Positions 1-7,009 of a stretch of DNA of 14,490 nucleotides are shown one piece after another. Origin of the DNA: an uncultured Peptococcaceae bacterium (lineage in GTDB: Bacteria > Bacillota > Peptococcia > Peptococcales > Peptococcaceae); contig CALAKO010000199.1 of assembly GCA_937922955.1 (NCBI GenBank), positions 1 to 14,490 of the forward strand, written 5' to 3'. The translations under genes and the position numbers were made by a program. The notes beneath the pieces are model-generated. The model was not told where the DNA came from and made no database searches. It saw only the letters and a list, made by a program, of their open reading frames with translations. Within the stretch, counting starts at the first letter, position 1, and every line of letters starts with the position of its first letter.

Positions 1-326
1 CTGCAATCCGCTTCGGAAAAATGCGCGGTGCCGCCAGGATGGGTGTGAATGCAGCGCACGCCTGCGTAGCCAAACTGCCAGCGCCGTTTCTTCAATTCAA
101 ACACCGGTGCCTTGTCGGCCTGGCCGACGGACACCATGAGCACCTGCCCGCTGCGATCGATGAATACCGCCACCTCGCGCTTGATTTCCGCGCTGATGGT
201 CAGCATGGCCTGGGCAAGGTCCTTGGTCAATAGCTCACTGCGCGCAATGGGAAACTCCGCCAATGCATGCAGATCGTTGCATTGGCGCCGGCTCAAGCCA
301 TCGATTTGACCAACCAATTTTTCCAT
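1..326 (-). CDS. hflX: GTPase HflX, N-terminal part (runs off the left edge)
   Basis: Only the first 108 codons are in the window, so no G-domain motif can be seen. The protein begins MEKLVGQIDGLSRRQ and continues with TISAEIKREVAVFIDRSG and RCIHTHPGGTAHFSEADC. This pattern (a 'dGL..sq...L..L' opening, an 'S.EI.R.v.v.iDR.G.v' segment, then 'G.R.IHTHp') matches my memory of the extra N-terminal domain of long HflX proteins in Clostridia and Negativicutes. HflX is a ribosome-associated GTPase that splits stalled or hibernating 70S ribosomes. The ATG at 326 has GGAGG at 335-339, 8 bases upstream; a GTG at 329 is a weaker alternative. The gene starts 29 bases after pyrE with no terminator between, so it is probably the tail of the pyr transcript. 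Oddity: residues 94-107 fit a JAMM-type metal site (see findings). The family call is from memory and needs the rest of the gene to confirm. Confidence 0.75.
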   Translation of the reverse strand, partial: MEKLVGQIDGLSRRQCNDLHALAEFPIARSELLTKDLAQAMLTISAEIKREVAVFIDRSGQVLMVSVGQADKAPVFELKKRRWQFGYAGVRCIHTHPGGTAHFSEADC

Positions 327-355
327 CACCGGCGCCTCCTTTCATAACGTGACAC

Positions 356-940
356 TTAGATGCCAGGACGGCTGCCTGGCTTCTGGATTGGCTGCCCTTC
401 TTTGCACATTGGGCATTCATCTGGCTGATAGGTTGGGAAGGTGAGCTGAATCAGGGATTTGAAAGGCACCTTCAATTTCAGGGTGTTGCCTGGGGTGCGG
501 TCGATGATGGAGGTTGCAGAAACCACTTCTGCGCCCTGAGACTGCAGGAGCTCAACCACTTCCTGAGCAGAACCACCGGTGGTCAGCACGTCTTCGGTGA
601 CCAGGCAGCGGGTGCCAGGTTCAACATGGAAGCCACGGCGCAGGGTCATCACGCCATTTTCACGTTCTGCAAAGATGGCAGGCACGTTCAGTGCGCGGCC
701 CACTTCGTAAGCCACGAGAATGCCGCCGATGGCTGGCCCAACAACCATTTCAATGTTGTCGTCCTTAAACAGTTCAGCGATTTCGGAGCATACTTTTTCA
801 GCCACACGTGGGAACTTGAGCAGCTGAGAGCACTGGATGTAATTGGCGCTGTGCAAGCCAGAGCTCAGTTTAAAGTGGCCGCTCTGATAAGCGCCGGTTT
901 CGGTTAAAATCTGCATCAATTCTTCATTTGTCATTGCCAT
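356..940 (-). CDS. pyrE: Orotate phosphoribosyltransferase
   Basis: This cytoplasmic enzyme joins orotate to PRPP, giving orotidine 5'-monophosphate and pyrophosphate (step 5 of UMP synthesis). The 194 residues carry the type I phosphoribosyltransferase PRPP loop at about 112-125 (CLVTEDVLTTGGSA, with the acidic E116-D117 pair). A conserved N-terminal GHFKLSSGLHS stretch lies at 21-31, and VVGPAIGGILVAYEV at 66-80 fits the core fold. The C-terminal tail DECPMCKEGQPIQKPGSR (C176, C179) marks the Thermus/Clostridium-type PyrE subfamily rather than the E. coli type. The start is ATG 940 with GGAGG at 951-955; ATG 934, two codons in, is an equally plausible start. The stop lies 29 bases before hflX. 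The gene follows pyrF by 24 bases in the pyr operon, and PyrF uses its product. Confidence 0.96.
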   Translation of the reverse strand: MAMTNEELMQILTETGAYQSGHFKLSSGLHSANYIQCSQLLKFPRVAEKVCSEIAELFKDDNIEMVVGPAIGGILVAYEVGRALNVPAIFAERENGVMTLRRGFHVEPGTRCLVTEDVLTTGGSAQEVVELLQSQGAEVVSATSIIDRTPGNTLKLKVPFKSLIQLTFPTYQPDECPMCKEGQPIQKPGSRPGI

Positions 941-964
941 AGTTTTTCTTCCTCCATTTTTCTC

Positions 965-1684
965 TTATTGTACGGACATTTCTGCCAAAATCTTCAAGGT
1001 TGCTTCTACAGGATCTGCCGCCTTGGTGATTGGACGGCCGACCACAATGTGATTCACGCCCTGCTCCATGGCCTGGGCTGGGGTCATGATGCGTTTCTGA
1101 TCCCCTTTCTGGGACCATTCCGGACGCACCCCTGGACAAACCGTCAGGAAATCCGGATGGTCAACGGCTGCACGAATCAGCGGCACTTCGCGGGAGGAGC
1201 AGACCACCCCGTTCAGGCCGGCTTCTGCCGTTAACGCTGCCAGGCGTTTGACGTTGTCGTCGACGCTGCCCTGGAAGCCAACACGGGCCAGGCCGTCGGC
1301 GTCAAAACTGGTCAAGATGGTGACCGCAATCAGCTTTGGCACCGCCAGGCCATTGGCCTGAGCGCCTTCCGCCGTTGCTTCCATCGCACGCTGCATCATT
1401 TCCAGGCCGCCGCCCGCATGAACGTTGAACATGTCCACGCCCAGTCCGGCTGCCCAGCGGCAAGCGGCCGCCACGGTGTTTGGAATGTCATGAAATTTGA
1501 GATCCAAAAACACGTGCTTGTCGCGTGCTTTTAATTCTTCGATCACACTTCCTTTGGAATTCAAAAAAAGTTCCAGACCGACTTTATAATAATTGGCTGC
1601 ATCGCCAATGGCATCCACCAGAGAGATAGCGTCCTTGCCATTGTTGAAATCCAGCGCAATAATCAGTTGCTCTTTTGTTGCCAT
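965..1684 (-). CDS. pyrF: Orotidine 5'-phosphate decarboxylase
   Basis: This enzyme decarboxylates OMP to UMP, the last step of the pathway, without a cofactor. The 239-residue protein is of usual length. It has the signature DLKFHDIPNT at 61-70, which with K34 gives the catalytic K-D-K-D set (K34, D61, K63, D66). ALDF at 10-13 begins the TIM barrel. The phosphate-binding C-terminal region has PGVRPEWSQKGDQKRIMTP and VVGRPIT. I chose ATG 1684 because it overlaps the pyrD stop as TAATG (one shared base) and has GGAAGG at 1695-1700 at suitable spacing. The in-frame GTG at 1693 lies only one base from that ribosome binding site and is unlikely. The TAATG junction suggests translation coupled to pyrD. 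Confidence 0.96.
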   Translation of the reverse strand: MATKEQLIIALDFNNGKDAISLVDAIGDAANYYKVGLELFLNSKGSVIEELKARDKHVFLDLKFHDIPNTVAAACRWAAGLGVDMFNVHAGGGLEMMQRAMEATAEGAQANGLAVPKLIAVTILTSFDADGLARVGFQGSVDDNVKRLAALTAEAGLNGVVCSSREVPLIRAAVDHPDFLTVCPGVRPEWSQKGDQKRIMTPAQAMEQGVNHIVVGRPITKAADPVEATLKILAEMSVQ

Positions 1685-2604
1685 TATTTCCACGCCTTCC
1701 CGATAATTTCATTGATGTCTGCAATGCCGTGGGCTTCGCAGTATTGTTCCATGCCTTCCAGCACCTTCATTGGCGCCATTGGATCGCGGAAGTTTGCCGC
1801 CCCAACGGCCACCATTTGCGCACCAGCCAGCATGTATTCAATGGCATCGCGCCAGTTGGTGATGCCGCCCATGCCGAGAATTGGAATGGACACGGCCTGC
1901 GCCACCTGATACACCATGCGCACGCCCACCGGACGAATCGCAGCGCCTGAGAGGCCGCCGGTGACGTTGCCGAGAACCGGCTTCTGGGTGTTCACATCGA
2001 TGCTCATGCCCATGAGCGTGTTGATCAGCGACAAGCCATCGGCGCCTGCTTCTTCACACGCTTTGGCGATGGAAACGATGTCCGTCACGTTTGGCGACAG
2101 TTTCATCAGCACCGGTTTGTCGGTCTCGGATTTAACGGCACGGCACACATCTGCGGCTGCGGCGCAGTCGGTGCCGAACACCATGCCGCCAGCGTGCACG
2201 TTCGGGCAGGAGATGTTCACTTCGTACATGACGATCTCGTCCACATCGTTCAGGGCTTTTGAAACGGCGGCGTACGTGTCCAGCGTGCCGCCAAAGATGT
2301 TGGCGATGATTTTGCAGTCGCCAAGACGTTCCCGCATCTGCGGCAGGTAATCGCGCTTGAACACATCGGCCCCTGGGTTTTCCAGGCCAATGCAGTTCAG
2401 CATGCCCGCTGGCGTTTCCGTGATGCGAACGCCGGCGTTGCCTTTTTGAGGATAGGCGGAAAGCCCTTTTGTGGTAATCGAGCCCAGCTGTTCCACAGGC
2501 ACGAAGCGCCCGTACTCAATGCCAAAGCCATAGGTGCCGGAGCAGGTCGACACAGGGTTCTTAAAGGTGACCCCTGCAAACGTGGTTTCCATGTTGACAC
2601 TCAT
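1684..2604 (-). CDS. pyrD: Dihydroorotate dehydrogenase B (NAD+), catalytic subunit
   Basis: This FMN enzyme oxidises dihydroorotate to orotate. It is a class 1B protein (306 residues): the active-site base is a cysteine, C133 in NISCPNVHAGG (130-140), as in Lactococcus PyrDB, and not the serine of membrane-bound class 2 enzymes. Other family marks are the KGLSAYPQKGN loop near 46-56, KLSPNVTD, SLINTLMGM, GGLSGAAIRP and the FMN phosphate motif GMGGITNWRDAIEYMLAGA. No membrane segment is present. Electrons pass to PyrK, encoded just upstream. Start ATG 2604 overlaps the pyrK stop as ATGA (4 bases), with AGGAGGTGG about 10 bases upstream at 2612-2620, so the two subunits are probably made in step. 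Confidence 0.97.
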   Translation of the reverse strand: MSVNMETTFAGVTFKNPVSTCSGTYGFGIEYGRFVPVEQLGSITTKGLSAYPQKGNAGVRITETPAGMLNCIGLENPGADVFKRDYLPQMRERLGDCKIIANIFGGTLDTYAAVSKALNDVDEIVMYEVNISCPNVHAGGMVFGTDCAAAADVCRAVKSETDKPVLMKLSPNVTDIVSIAKACEEAGADGLSLINTLMGMSIDVNTQKPVLGNVTGGLSGAAIRPVGVRMVYQVAQAVSIPILGMGGITNWRDAIEYMLAGAQMVAVGAANFRDPMAPMKVLEGMEQYCEAHGIADINEIIGKAWK

Positions 2605-3371
2605 GCCAGTTCCACCTCCTCAGACCAGAACACAGGGCCATCCTGACAAACCTTTGGGTACACCGCGGCGTCCGGATTGCCGGACTTGCAGGTGCAGCCA
2701 AGGCAAACGCCAACGCCGCAGGCCATTTTTCCTTCCAGAGAAAGCTGGCAAGGAATCTTGTGCTCATCGGCAAAGCGTTTAACGACCGCCAGCATTGGGG
2801 TTGGACCGCAGGCATAGATGCGGTCGCAGTCCTTGATGGCGTCGAAATACGCGCTGACGAAGCCTTTTTCACCGGCGCTGCCGTCTTCGGTGGCCAGTTT
2901 CACAGCCACTGGTTTTTCGTCGTAGCTTTCCAGTCCCTTCAGCTGTGCGGCGCTGCGGCCGCCAACCAGGAAGGTGAGGCGATTGTTTTTCGCCAGCAGG
3001 GCATCGGTCAGGTATTCAAACGGTGCCTTGCCAATGCCGCCGCCAATCATGACGACGTTGGCCGCTTCGATGTCCAGATCGAAGCCGCGGCCCAGCGGGC
3101 CCAGCAGGCTCACAGTGTCGCCTTCGGCCATTGCGGCCAGGGCTTCGGTGCCTTCACCAACCACCGCAAACATCAGCGACAGCACGCCGTCCTTGCACTG
3201 GTTGATGCTGATGGCGCGGCGCAGAAAAGGGGTTGGCCCTTTGCTGCATTCTACCATCACAAATTGGCCTGGCACCGCTTCGGCACAAAGCGCCGGGGCA
3301 TCAAAATCAAAACGCCACTCGTTGTCGCTGAGTGTTGTTTTGCGAATAATTGTCACATCATGCAGTTCCAT
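2601..3371 (-). CDS. pyrK: Dihydroorotate dehydrogenase B, electron-transfer subunit
   Basis: PyrK carries FAD and a [2Fe-2S] cluster and passes electrons from the FMN of PyrD to NAD+. The 256-residue protein has the ferredoxin-reductase layout. The FAD-binding barrel contains FLRRAISI (49-56). The NAD-binding part has VMIGGGIGKAPFEYLTDAL (107-125) and YACGPTPML (186-194). The C-terminal cluster motif EGKMACGVGVCLGCTC has cysteine ligands C218, C223, C226 and C242, spaced as in known PyrK proteins. The start is ATG 3371 with AGGAGG at 3377-3382. It begins 9 bases after the pyrC stop, and its TGA lies inside the pyrD start (ATGA). The pyrK-pyrD pairing shows that pyrimidine synthesis here is linked to NAD+ rather than quinone, as suits an anaerobe or fermenter. 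Confidence 0.97.
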   Translation of the reverse strand: MELHDVTIIRKTTLSDNEWRFDFDAPALCAEAVPGQFVMVECSKGPTPFLRRAISINQCKDGVLSLMFAVVGEGTEALAAMAEGDTVSLLGPLGRGFDLDIEAANVVMIGGGIGKAPFEYLTDALLAKNNRLTFLVGGRSAAQLKGLESYDEKPVAVKLATEDGSAGEKGFVSAYFDAIKDCDRIYACGPTPMLAVVKRFADEHKIPCQLSLEGKMACGVGVCLGCTCKSGNPDAAVYPKVCQDGPVFWSEEVELA

Positions 3372-3380
3372 GCTGACCTC

Positions 3381-4664
3381 CTATACGATTTTCCCGTCCT
3401 CAAGAACCACTCTGCCAGCACGCAGCACCATGCGAGGCCAGCCGCGCAGCACTTCGCCGGTGTAAGGGCAGTTTTTGCCCTTGCTGTTGAAGTCTGCTGG
3501 ATCAACGGCCTTTTCGCGTTCTGGGTCAAAGACCATCACATCCGCCACCTTGCCAACGGAAAGGCTGCCGCGGTCGATGCGCAGCAGTTCTGCCGGCTTG
3601 CAGCTCATAATGGACACGATTTCGCTCAGGGTGAACCGTCCGGTTTCCACCAAATGGGTCCAAATCAGCGGGAAAGCAATTTCAATGCTGGAAATCCCGT
3701 TGGCGGCACGTTCAAATTCCACATCTTTTTTATCGGATGAATGTGGCGCATGGTCGGTGCCGATGCAGGTGATGGTGCCATCTTTCAAGCCATTGATCAG
3801 GGCTTCGTTGTCCGCTGCTGTGCGCAGTGGTGGCGCCACCTTGGCGTAGGTGTTGTAGCCGCGCACCGCATCTTCTGTCAGGAAAAGATGGTGTGGCGCA
3901 ACTTCGCAGGTGATCGGCAGGCCTTTGGCCTGTGCGTCACGCACCAGCTCCAGCCCGGATGCCGTGCTCAGATGCTGAATGTGCAGACGAACGCCGGTCA
4001 TTTTTGCCAGCATGATGTCGCGCATGATGATGATGTCTTCGACTTCGTTGGCAATGCCGCCCAGGCCCATTTCTGTGGCCAGCGCACCAGCGTTCATGAC
4101 GCCGCCGCCCTTGAGGTCTTTGTCTTCGCAGTGGCTCATAAACAGCACGTCGTAAGGCTTGCTGTAAGTCATGGCTTTGCGCAGAATGCCGCTGTTGGCA
4201 ACGGATTTGCCGTCTTCGGTAAAGGCGATGACGCCAGCGTCCTTCAAGAAGCCAATTTCTGTGATTTCCTGCCCTTCCTGGCCTTTGGTGATGGCTGCCG
4301 TCTGCAGCACATCGGCATAGCCCAGGCGCGCCGATTTATCGCGAATGTAGCGAACGATTGGCACGTTGTCCACGACTGGCGACGTGTTTGGCATGGCCAC
4401 CACAGAGGTGAAGCCGCCGGCAATCGCTGCTTTGCAGCCGCTTTCGAGGTCTTCGGATTCTTCCTGACCAGGATCGCGCAAATGCACGTGGGTGTCAATC
4501 AGCCCTGGCGTCACGCAGCAGCCGGTGAGATCGTAAATCTCTTCGCCGTCTTTTTCCGGCAGATCCGGGCCCACTTCGCAAATAACGCCATTTTCAATTC
4601 GAATATCTGTTACCCCGTCGATCGCCTGAGAAGGATCGACCAGGTGTCCGTTTTTCAGTAACAT
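3381..4664 (-). CDS. pyrC: Dihydroorotase (class I)
   Basis: This zinc amidohydrolase closes N-carbamoyl-aspartate to dihydroorotate. The 427-residue length is that of class I bacterial dihydroorotases, not the roughly 350-residue E. coli type. The metal-site motif DTHVHLRDPGQEE (57-69; H59 and H61) is followed by the GGFTSVVAMPNTSP stretch. Further metal or substrate residues lie in FTEDGKSVANSG, FMSHCED, IQHLSTASGLEL and GTDHAPHS. No critical residue looks missing, so this should be an active enzyme rather than the inactive PyrC-like partner found beside some PyrB proteins. ATG 4664 has GGAGGAGGAA at 4671-4680, which lies within the last pyrB codons. The pyrB stop is only 3 bases upstream. 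Confidence 0.97.
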   Translation of the reverse strand: MLLKNGHLVDPSQAIDGVTDIRIENGVICEVGPDLPEKDGEEIYDLTGCCVTPGLIDTHVHLRDPGQEESEDLESGCKAAIAGGFTSVVAMPNTSPVVDNVPIVRYIRDKSARLGYADVLQTAAITKGQEGQEITEIGFLKDAGVIAFTEDGKSVANSGILRKAMTYSKPYDVLFMSHCEDKDLKGGGVMNAGALATEMGLGGIANEVEDIIIMRDIMLAKMTGVRLHIQHLSTASGLELVRDAQAKGLPITCEVAPHHLFLTEDAVRGYNTYAKVAPPLRTAADNEALINGLKDGTITCIGTDHAPHSSDKKDVEFERAANGISSIEIAFPLIWTHLVETGRFTLSEIVSIMSCKPAELLRIDRGSLSVGKVADVMVFDPEREKAVDPADFNSKGKNCPYTGEVLRGWPRMVLRAGRVVLEDGKIV

Positions 4665-4667
4665 CTC

Positions 4668-5585
4668 TTATTCCTCCTCCATCAGCAGTTTCAACAGGGC
4701 CATTCGTACGCACAGTCCATTGGTGACCTGTTCCAGAATCTTGGACTGTGGACCATCGGCCACTTCCCCGTCAATTTCAATGCCACGGTTGATTGGGCCT
4801 GGATGCAGAACGATGCAGTCTGGCTTTGCCAGGGCCAGGCGTTCTTTGTTGAGGCAGTAGAAATGGGTGTATTCTTCTTTTGATGGGAAGAGCCCGGCTT
4901 TTTGACGTTCCAGCTGAATGCGCAGCATCATGACCACGTCGGCGTCTTTAATGGCTTTGTCAAAGTCCATTTCGAGCTTGGCGCCCATGTTTGTCAGGCC
5001 GCCGGATACCAGCGTCGCTGGTCCGCAGATGGTGACGTCGCAGCCAAATTTATTGAGCAGCAGCAGGTTGCTGCGCACAACACGGGAATGGGACAGGTCG
5101 CCAACAATGACCACCTTGAGCCCCTTCAAATCTTTCTTATAGTCGCAAATGGTCATCAAGTCCAAGAGCGCCTGGGATGGATGCTCGTGCGTTCCATCGC
5201 CGGCGTTGATGACATGAGCGTTCACATGTTTCGCCAACAATTCGTGCGCGCCGCTGTTTGGATGGCGCATGACGATGACGTCTGGATAGTACGCGTTGAT
5301 GGTTTGTGCGGTATCGACAAGCCCTTCGCCTTTTTGGACGCTGCTGGAGGAGGCCGAAATGTTCAGGACATTGGCCCCTTGGTATTTGGCAGCAAGCTCA
5401 AACGAAGAGCGTGTTCGCGTGCTGTTTTCATAAAACAAGTTGACAACGGTGACCCCTTTCAAGGCTTCCGTTTGTTTCATGCTGCGCACTTGTTCGCGCA
5501 TGTCTCGCGCCAGAGAAAGAATTTCCAGAACTTCCTCGACGCTGAGCTGATTGATACTGATAAGATCTCTATGTTTTAAACCCAC
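4668..5585 (-). CDS. pyrB: Aspartate carbamoyltransferase, catalytic subunit
   Basis: PyrB condenses carbamoyl phosphate with aspartate, the committed step to pyrimidines. Its 305 residues contain the carbamoyl-phosphate motif FYENSTRTRSSFELAAKYQG (51-70). They also contain SSVQKGE with K85 (which reaches the neighbouring subunit's active site in the family), VMRHPNSG (105-112), GTHEHPSQALLD and the aspartate-side LHPGPINRGIE. It is the first gene of the pyr operon. The start is a GTG at 5585: AAAGGAGGA lies 6 bases upstream and no in-frame ATG fits. No pyrI regulatory-subunit gene follows, so this is probably the unregulated trimer type as in Bacillus. No carAB, pyrR or pyrP lies upstream; instead the gene faces ahcY. 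Confidence 0.97.
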   Translation of the reverse strand: MGLKHRDLISINQLSVEEVLEILSLARDMREQVRSMKQTEALKGVTVVNLFYENSTRTRSSFELAAKYQGANVLNISASSSSVQKGEGLVDTAQTINAYYPDVIVMRHPNSGAHELLAKHVNAHVINAGDGTHEHPSQALLDLMTICDYKKDLKGLKVVIVGDLSHSRVVRSNLLLLNKFGCDVTICGPATLVSGGLTNMGAKLEMDFDKAIKDADVVMMLRIQLERQKAGLFPSKEEYTHFYCLNKERLALAKPDCIVLHPGPINRGIEIDGEVADGPQSKILEQVTNGLCVRMALLKLLMEEE

Positions 5586-5591
5586 AATGAT

Positions 5592-5599
5592 CCTCCTTT
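5592..5599 (-). promoter_or_regulatory. pyrB ribosome binding site (fixes a GTG start)
   Basis: On the minus strand AAAGGAGG stands 6 bases before the GTG at 5585. The codons just upstream in frame are ATT and ATC, with no ATG. The strong Shine-Dalgarno sequence therefore decides for the GTG start. A non-ATG start on the first gene of the pathway may lower its yield relative to the genes downstream. Confidence 0.75.
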
Positions 5600-5650
5600 A
5601 TTTCTCAGTACACGAGCGTACAGTAATAAACCACATAAAATTTCATGTTC

Positions 5651-5679
5651 ATTTTAGCATAAAATGGCCCGAATGGGAA
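5651..5679 (-). promoter_or_regulatory. Predicted promoter of the pyr operon (extended -10)
   Basis: On the minus strand TGCTAAAAT (5659-5651) is a good extended -10 element: a TGn motif directly before TAAAAT. With a 17-base spacer the -35 would be TTCCCA at 5679-5674, which is weak, so the promoter probably depends on the TGn. Transcription would start near 5644, leaving a leader of about 59 bases before pyrB. That is too short for a typical PyrR antiterminator/terminator leader, and none is seen. The -35 is overlapped by an inverted repeat at 5675-5689. Predicted by eye only. Confidence 0.5.
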
Positions 5680-5689
5680 ACTATATCCC
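5675..5689. repeat. 15-bp inverted repeat, candidate operator between divergent promoters
   Basis: GGGAAACTATATCCC has perfect GGGA/TCCC ends around a 7-base AT-rich centre. It overlaps the weak -35 of the pyr promoter and ends 11 bases before the -35 of the ahcY promoter. A repressor here could block pyr and possibly also affect ahcY. No regulator gene in the window points to its identity, and a repeat of this size in AT-rich DNA can arise by chance. Confidence 0.3.
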
Positions 5690-5700
5690 TAGACTTTACC

Positions 5701-5729
5701 TTGCACATTCCTTTTCTTCCTTTTATACT
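5701..5729 (+). promoter_or_regulatory. Predicted promoter of ahcY-dinG
   Basis: TTGCAC (5701-5706) and TATACT (5724-5729) are separated by exactly 17 bases, a good sigma-70/sigma-A match (one or two mismatches in each box). Transcription would begin near 5736, giving a short leader of about 29 bases that holds AAAGGAGA (5751-5758) before the ahcY ATG. The leader is too short for a SAM or SAH riboswitch, and none is visible. The promoter faces away from the pyr promoter. Confidence 0.65.
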
Positions 5730-5764
5730 ATATTTATTGTCCATTATTAGAAAGGAGATGCCCT

Positions 5765-7009
5765 ATGGAAAGCATCATTAAAGATATTTCTCTGGCGCCA
5801 TCCGGTCAGCTCAAAATCGACTGGGTGCGCGCACACATGCCAATTCTCAACGAAATCGAAAAAGAATACCGCAAAACCCAGCCATTCGCTGGCAAAAAAA
5901 TTGTCATCTGTCTCCACCTGGAAGCAAAGACCGCCTACATGGCGCTGGTCATTCAGGCTGGCGGCGCGGAAGTCGCCGTTGCTGGCTCCAACCCTCTGTC
6001 CACCCAGGACGACATTGTAGCCGCACTGGTTGAAAACGGCATCACAGCTTTCGCCAAACACGGCGCCACCCAGGAAGAATACGATCTCTACATTCAAAAG
6101 CTGGCGGAATTCGGCCCAGACCTCTTCATCGATGACGGCGGCGACTTTACCGCCATGCTGCACCGCGATTATCCAGAGCTCGTGGCCAAGCTCAGCGGCG
6201 GCTGCGAAGAAACGACCACCGGCATCATTCGTCTCAAAGCCATGGAACAGGATGGCGATTTGCGCACGCCAATGATCGCCGTCAACAACGCCATGATGAA
6301 GCATTTGTTTGACAACCGTTACGGCACCGGTCAGTCGGTCATGGAAGCCGTCATGCACAACACCAACCTCGTCATTGCCAGCAAAACCGTTGTCGTTGTC
6401 GGCTACGGCTGGTGCGGCAAGGGCGTGGCCATGCGCGCCAAAGGCATGGGTGCCAAGGTCATTGTCACCGAAATCGACCCAATCAAGGCCACCGAAGCGC
6501 TCATGGACGGCTTCACCGTTATGCCAATCGTGGAAGCAGCCACCAAGGGCGACGTGTTCATCACCGTCACCGGCAACAAAAACGTCATTGACCGCGATGC
6601 GCTGAGCGTGATGAAGGATCAGGCCATCCTCTGCAACGCTGGTCACTTTGACGTCGAAATCAACAAGCACGCCATGGAAGACTTGGCGGTCAACATTCAG
6701 CCTGCCCGCGAAAACATCATGGCCTACACCATGGCCGACGGCCGCACCCTCTACCTCATCGGCGAAGGCCGCCTTGTCAACCTTGCTGCCGGCGATGGGC
6801 ATCCTGCCGAAATCATGGACCTCACCTTTGGTCTGCAAACCTTATCTCTGCAATACCTCTGCGAACATCCAGACCTGGATGCGCATGTTTACGACGTGCC
6901 AGAAGTCATCGATCAGCGTGTCGCCCTCATCAAGCTGGCGTCCATGGGCATTCACATTGACCAGCTCACCGATGAGCAGGAAGCGTACTTGAATAGCTGG
7001 GCGTTATGA
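5765..7009 (+). CDS. ahcY: Adenosylhomocysteinase (S-adenosylhomocysteine hydrolase)
   Basis: This NAD-dependent enzyme splits S-adenosylhomocysteine, the by-product of SAM-dependent methylation, into adenosine and homocysteine. At 414 residues it is the short archaeal/Thermotoga-like form. It lacks the roughly 40-residue insertion of many bacterial enzymes and the KPDHYRY-like C-terminal tail. Visible sites are IDDGGDFT (D124), CEETTTG (E149), VNNAMMKHLFDNRYGTGQS (N174, K179, D183, N184), the NAD motif GYGWCGKG (G213-G220), NAGHFDVEI and GDGHPAEIMD. The position of human Cys195 is Thr188, as I recall for the short type. AAGGAG lies 7 bases before ATG 5765. The stop overlaps the dinG start as ATGA. 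Some short-type relatives act on S-inosylhomocysteine, so the natural substrate is not certain. Confidence 0.93.
   Translation: MESIIKDISLAPSGQLKIDWVRAHMPILNEIEKEYRKTQPFAGKKIVICLHLEAKTAYMALVIQAGGAEVAVAGSNPLSTQDDIVAALVENGITAFAKHGATQEEYDLYIQKLAEFGPDLFIDDGGDFTAMLHRDYPELVAKLSGGCEETTTGIIRLKAMEQDGDLRTPMIAVNNAMMKHLFDNRYGTGQSVMEAVMHNTNLVIASKTVVVVGYGWCGKGVAMRAKGMGAKVIVTEIDPIKATEALMDGFTVMPIVEAATKGDVFITVTGNKNVIDRDALSVMKDQAILCNAGHFDVEINKHAMEDLAVNIQPARENIMAYTMADGRTLYLIGEGRLVNLAAGDGHPAEIMDLTFGLQTLSLQYLCEHPDLDAHVYDVPEVIDQRVALIKLASMGIHIDQLTDEQEAYLNSWAL

Noticed and set aside
1685..1693. Upstream GTG start for pyrF
   Set aside because: The GTG lies one base from the GGAAGG site; the ATG at 1684 has correct spacing and overlaps the pyrD stop.
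3741..4661. 306-codon plus-strand frame opposite pyrC
   Set aside because: A codon-register shadow of dihydroorotase, full of His and Phe and without any family signature.
5586..5650. PyrR-binding attenuator or riboswitch in the pyrB leader
   Set aside because: The leader is about 59 bases, with no terminator hairpin plus T-run and no recognisable PyrR anti-antiterminator sequence.
5736..5764. SAM or SAH riboswitch ahead of ahcY
   Set aside because: Only about 29 bases lie between the predicted start and the ATG, too few for any known SAM/SAH class.
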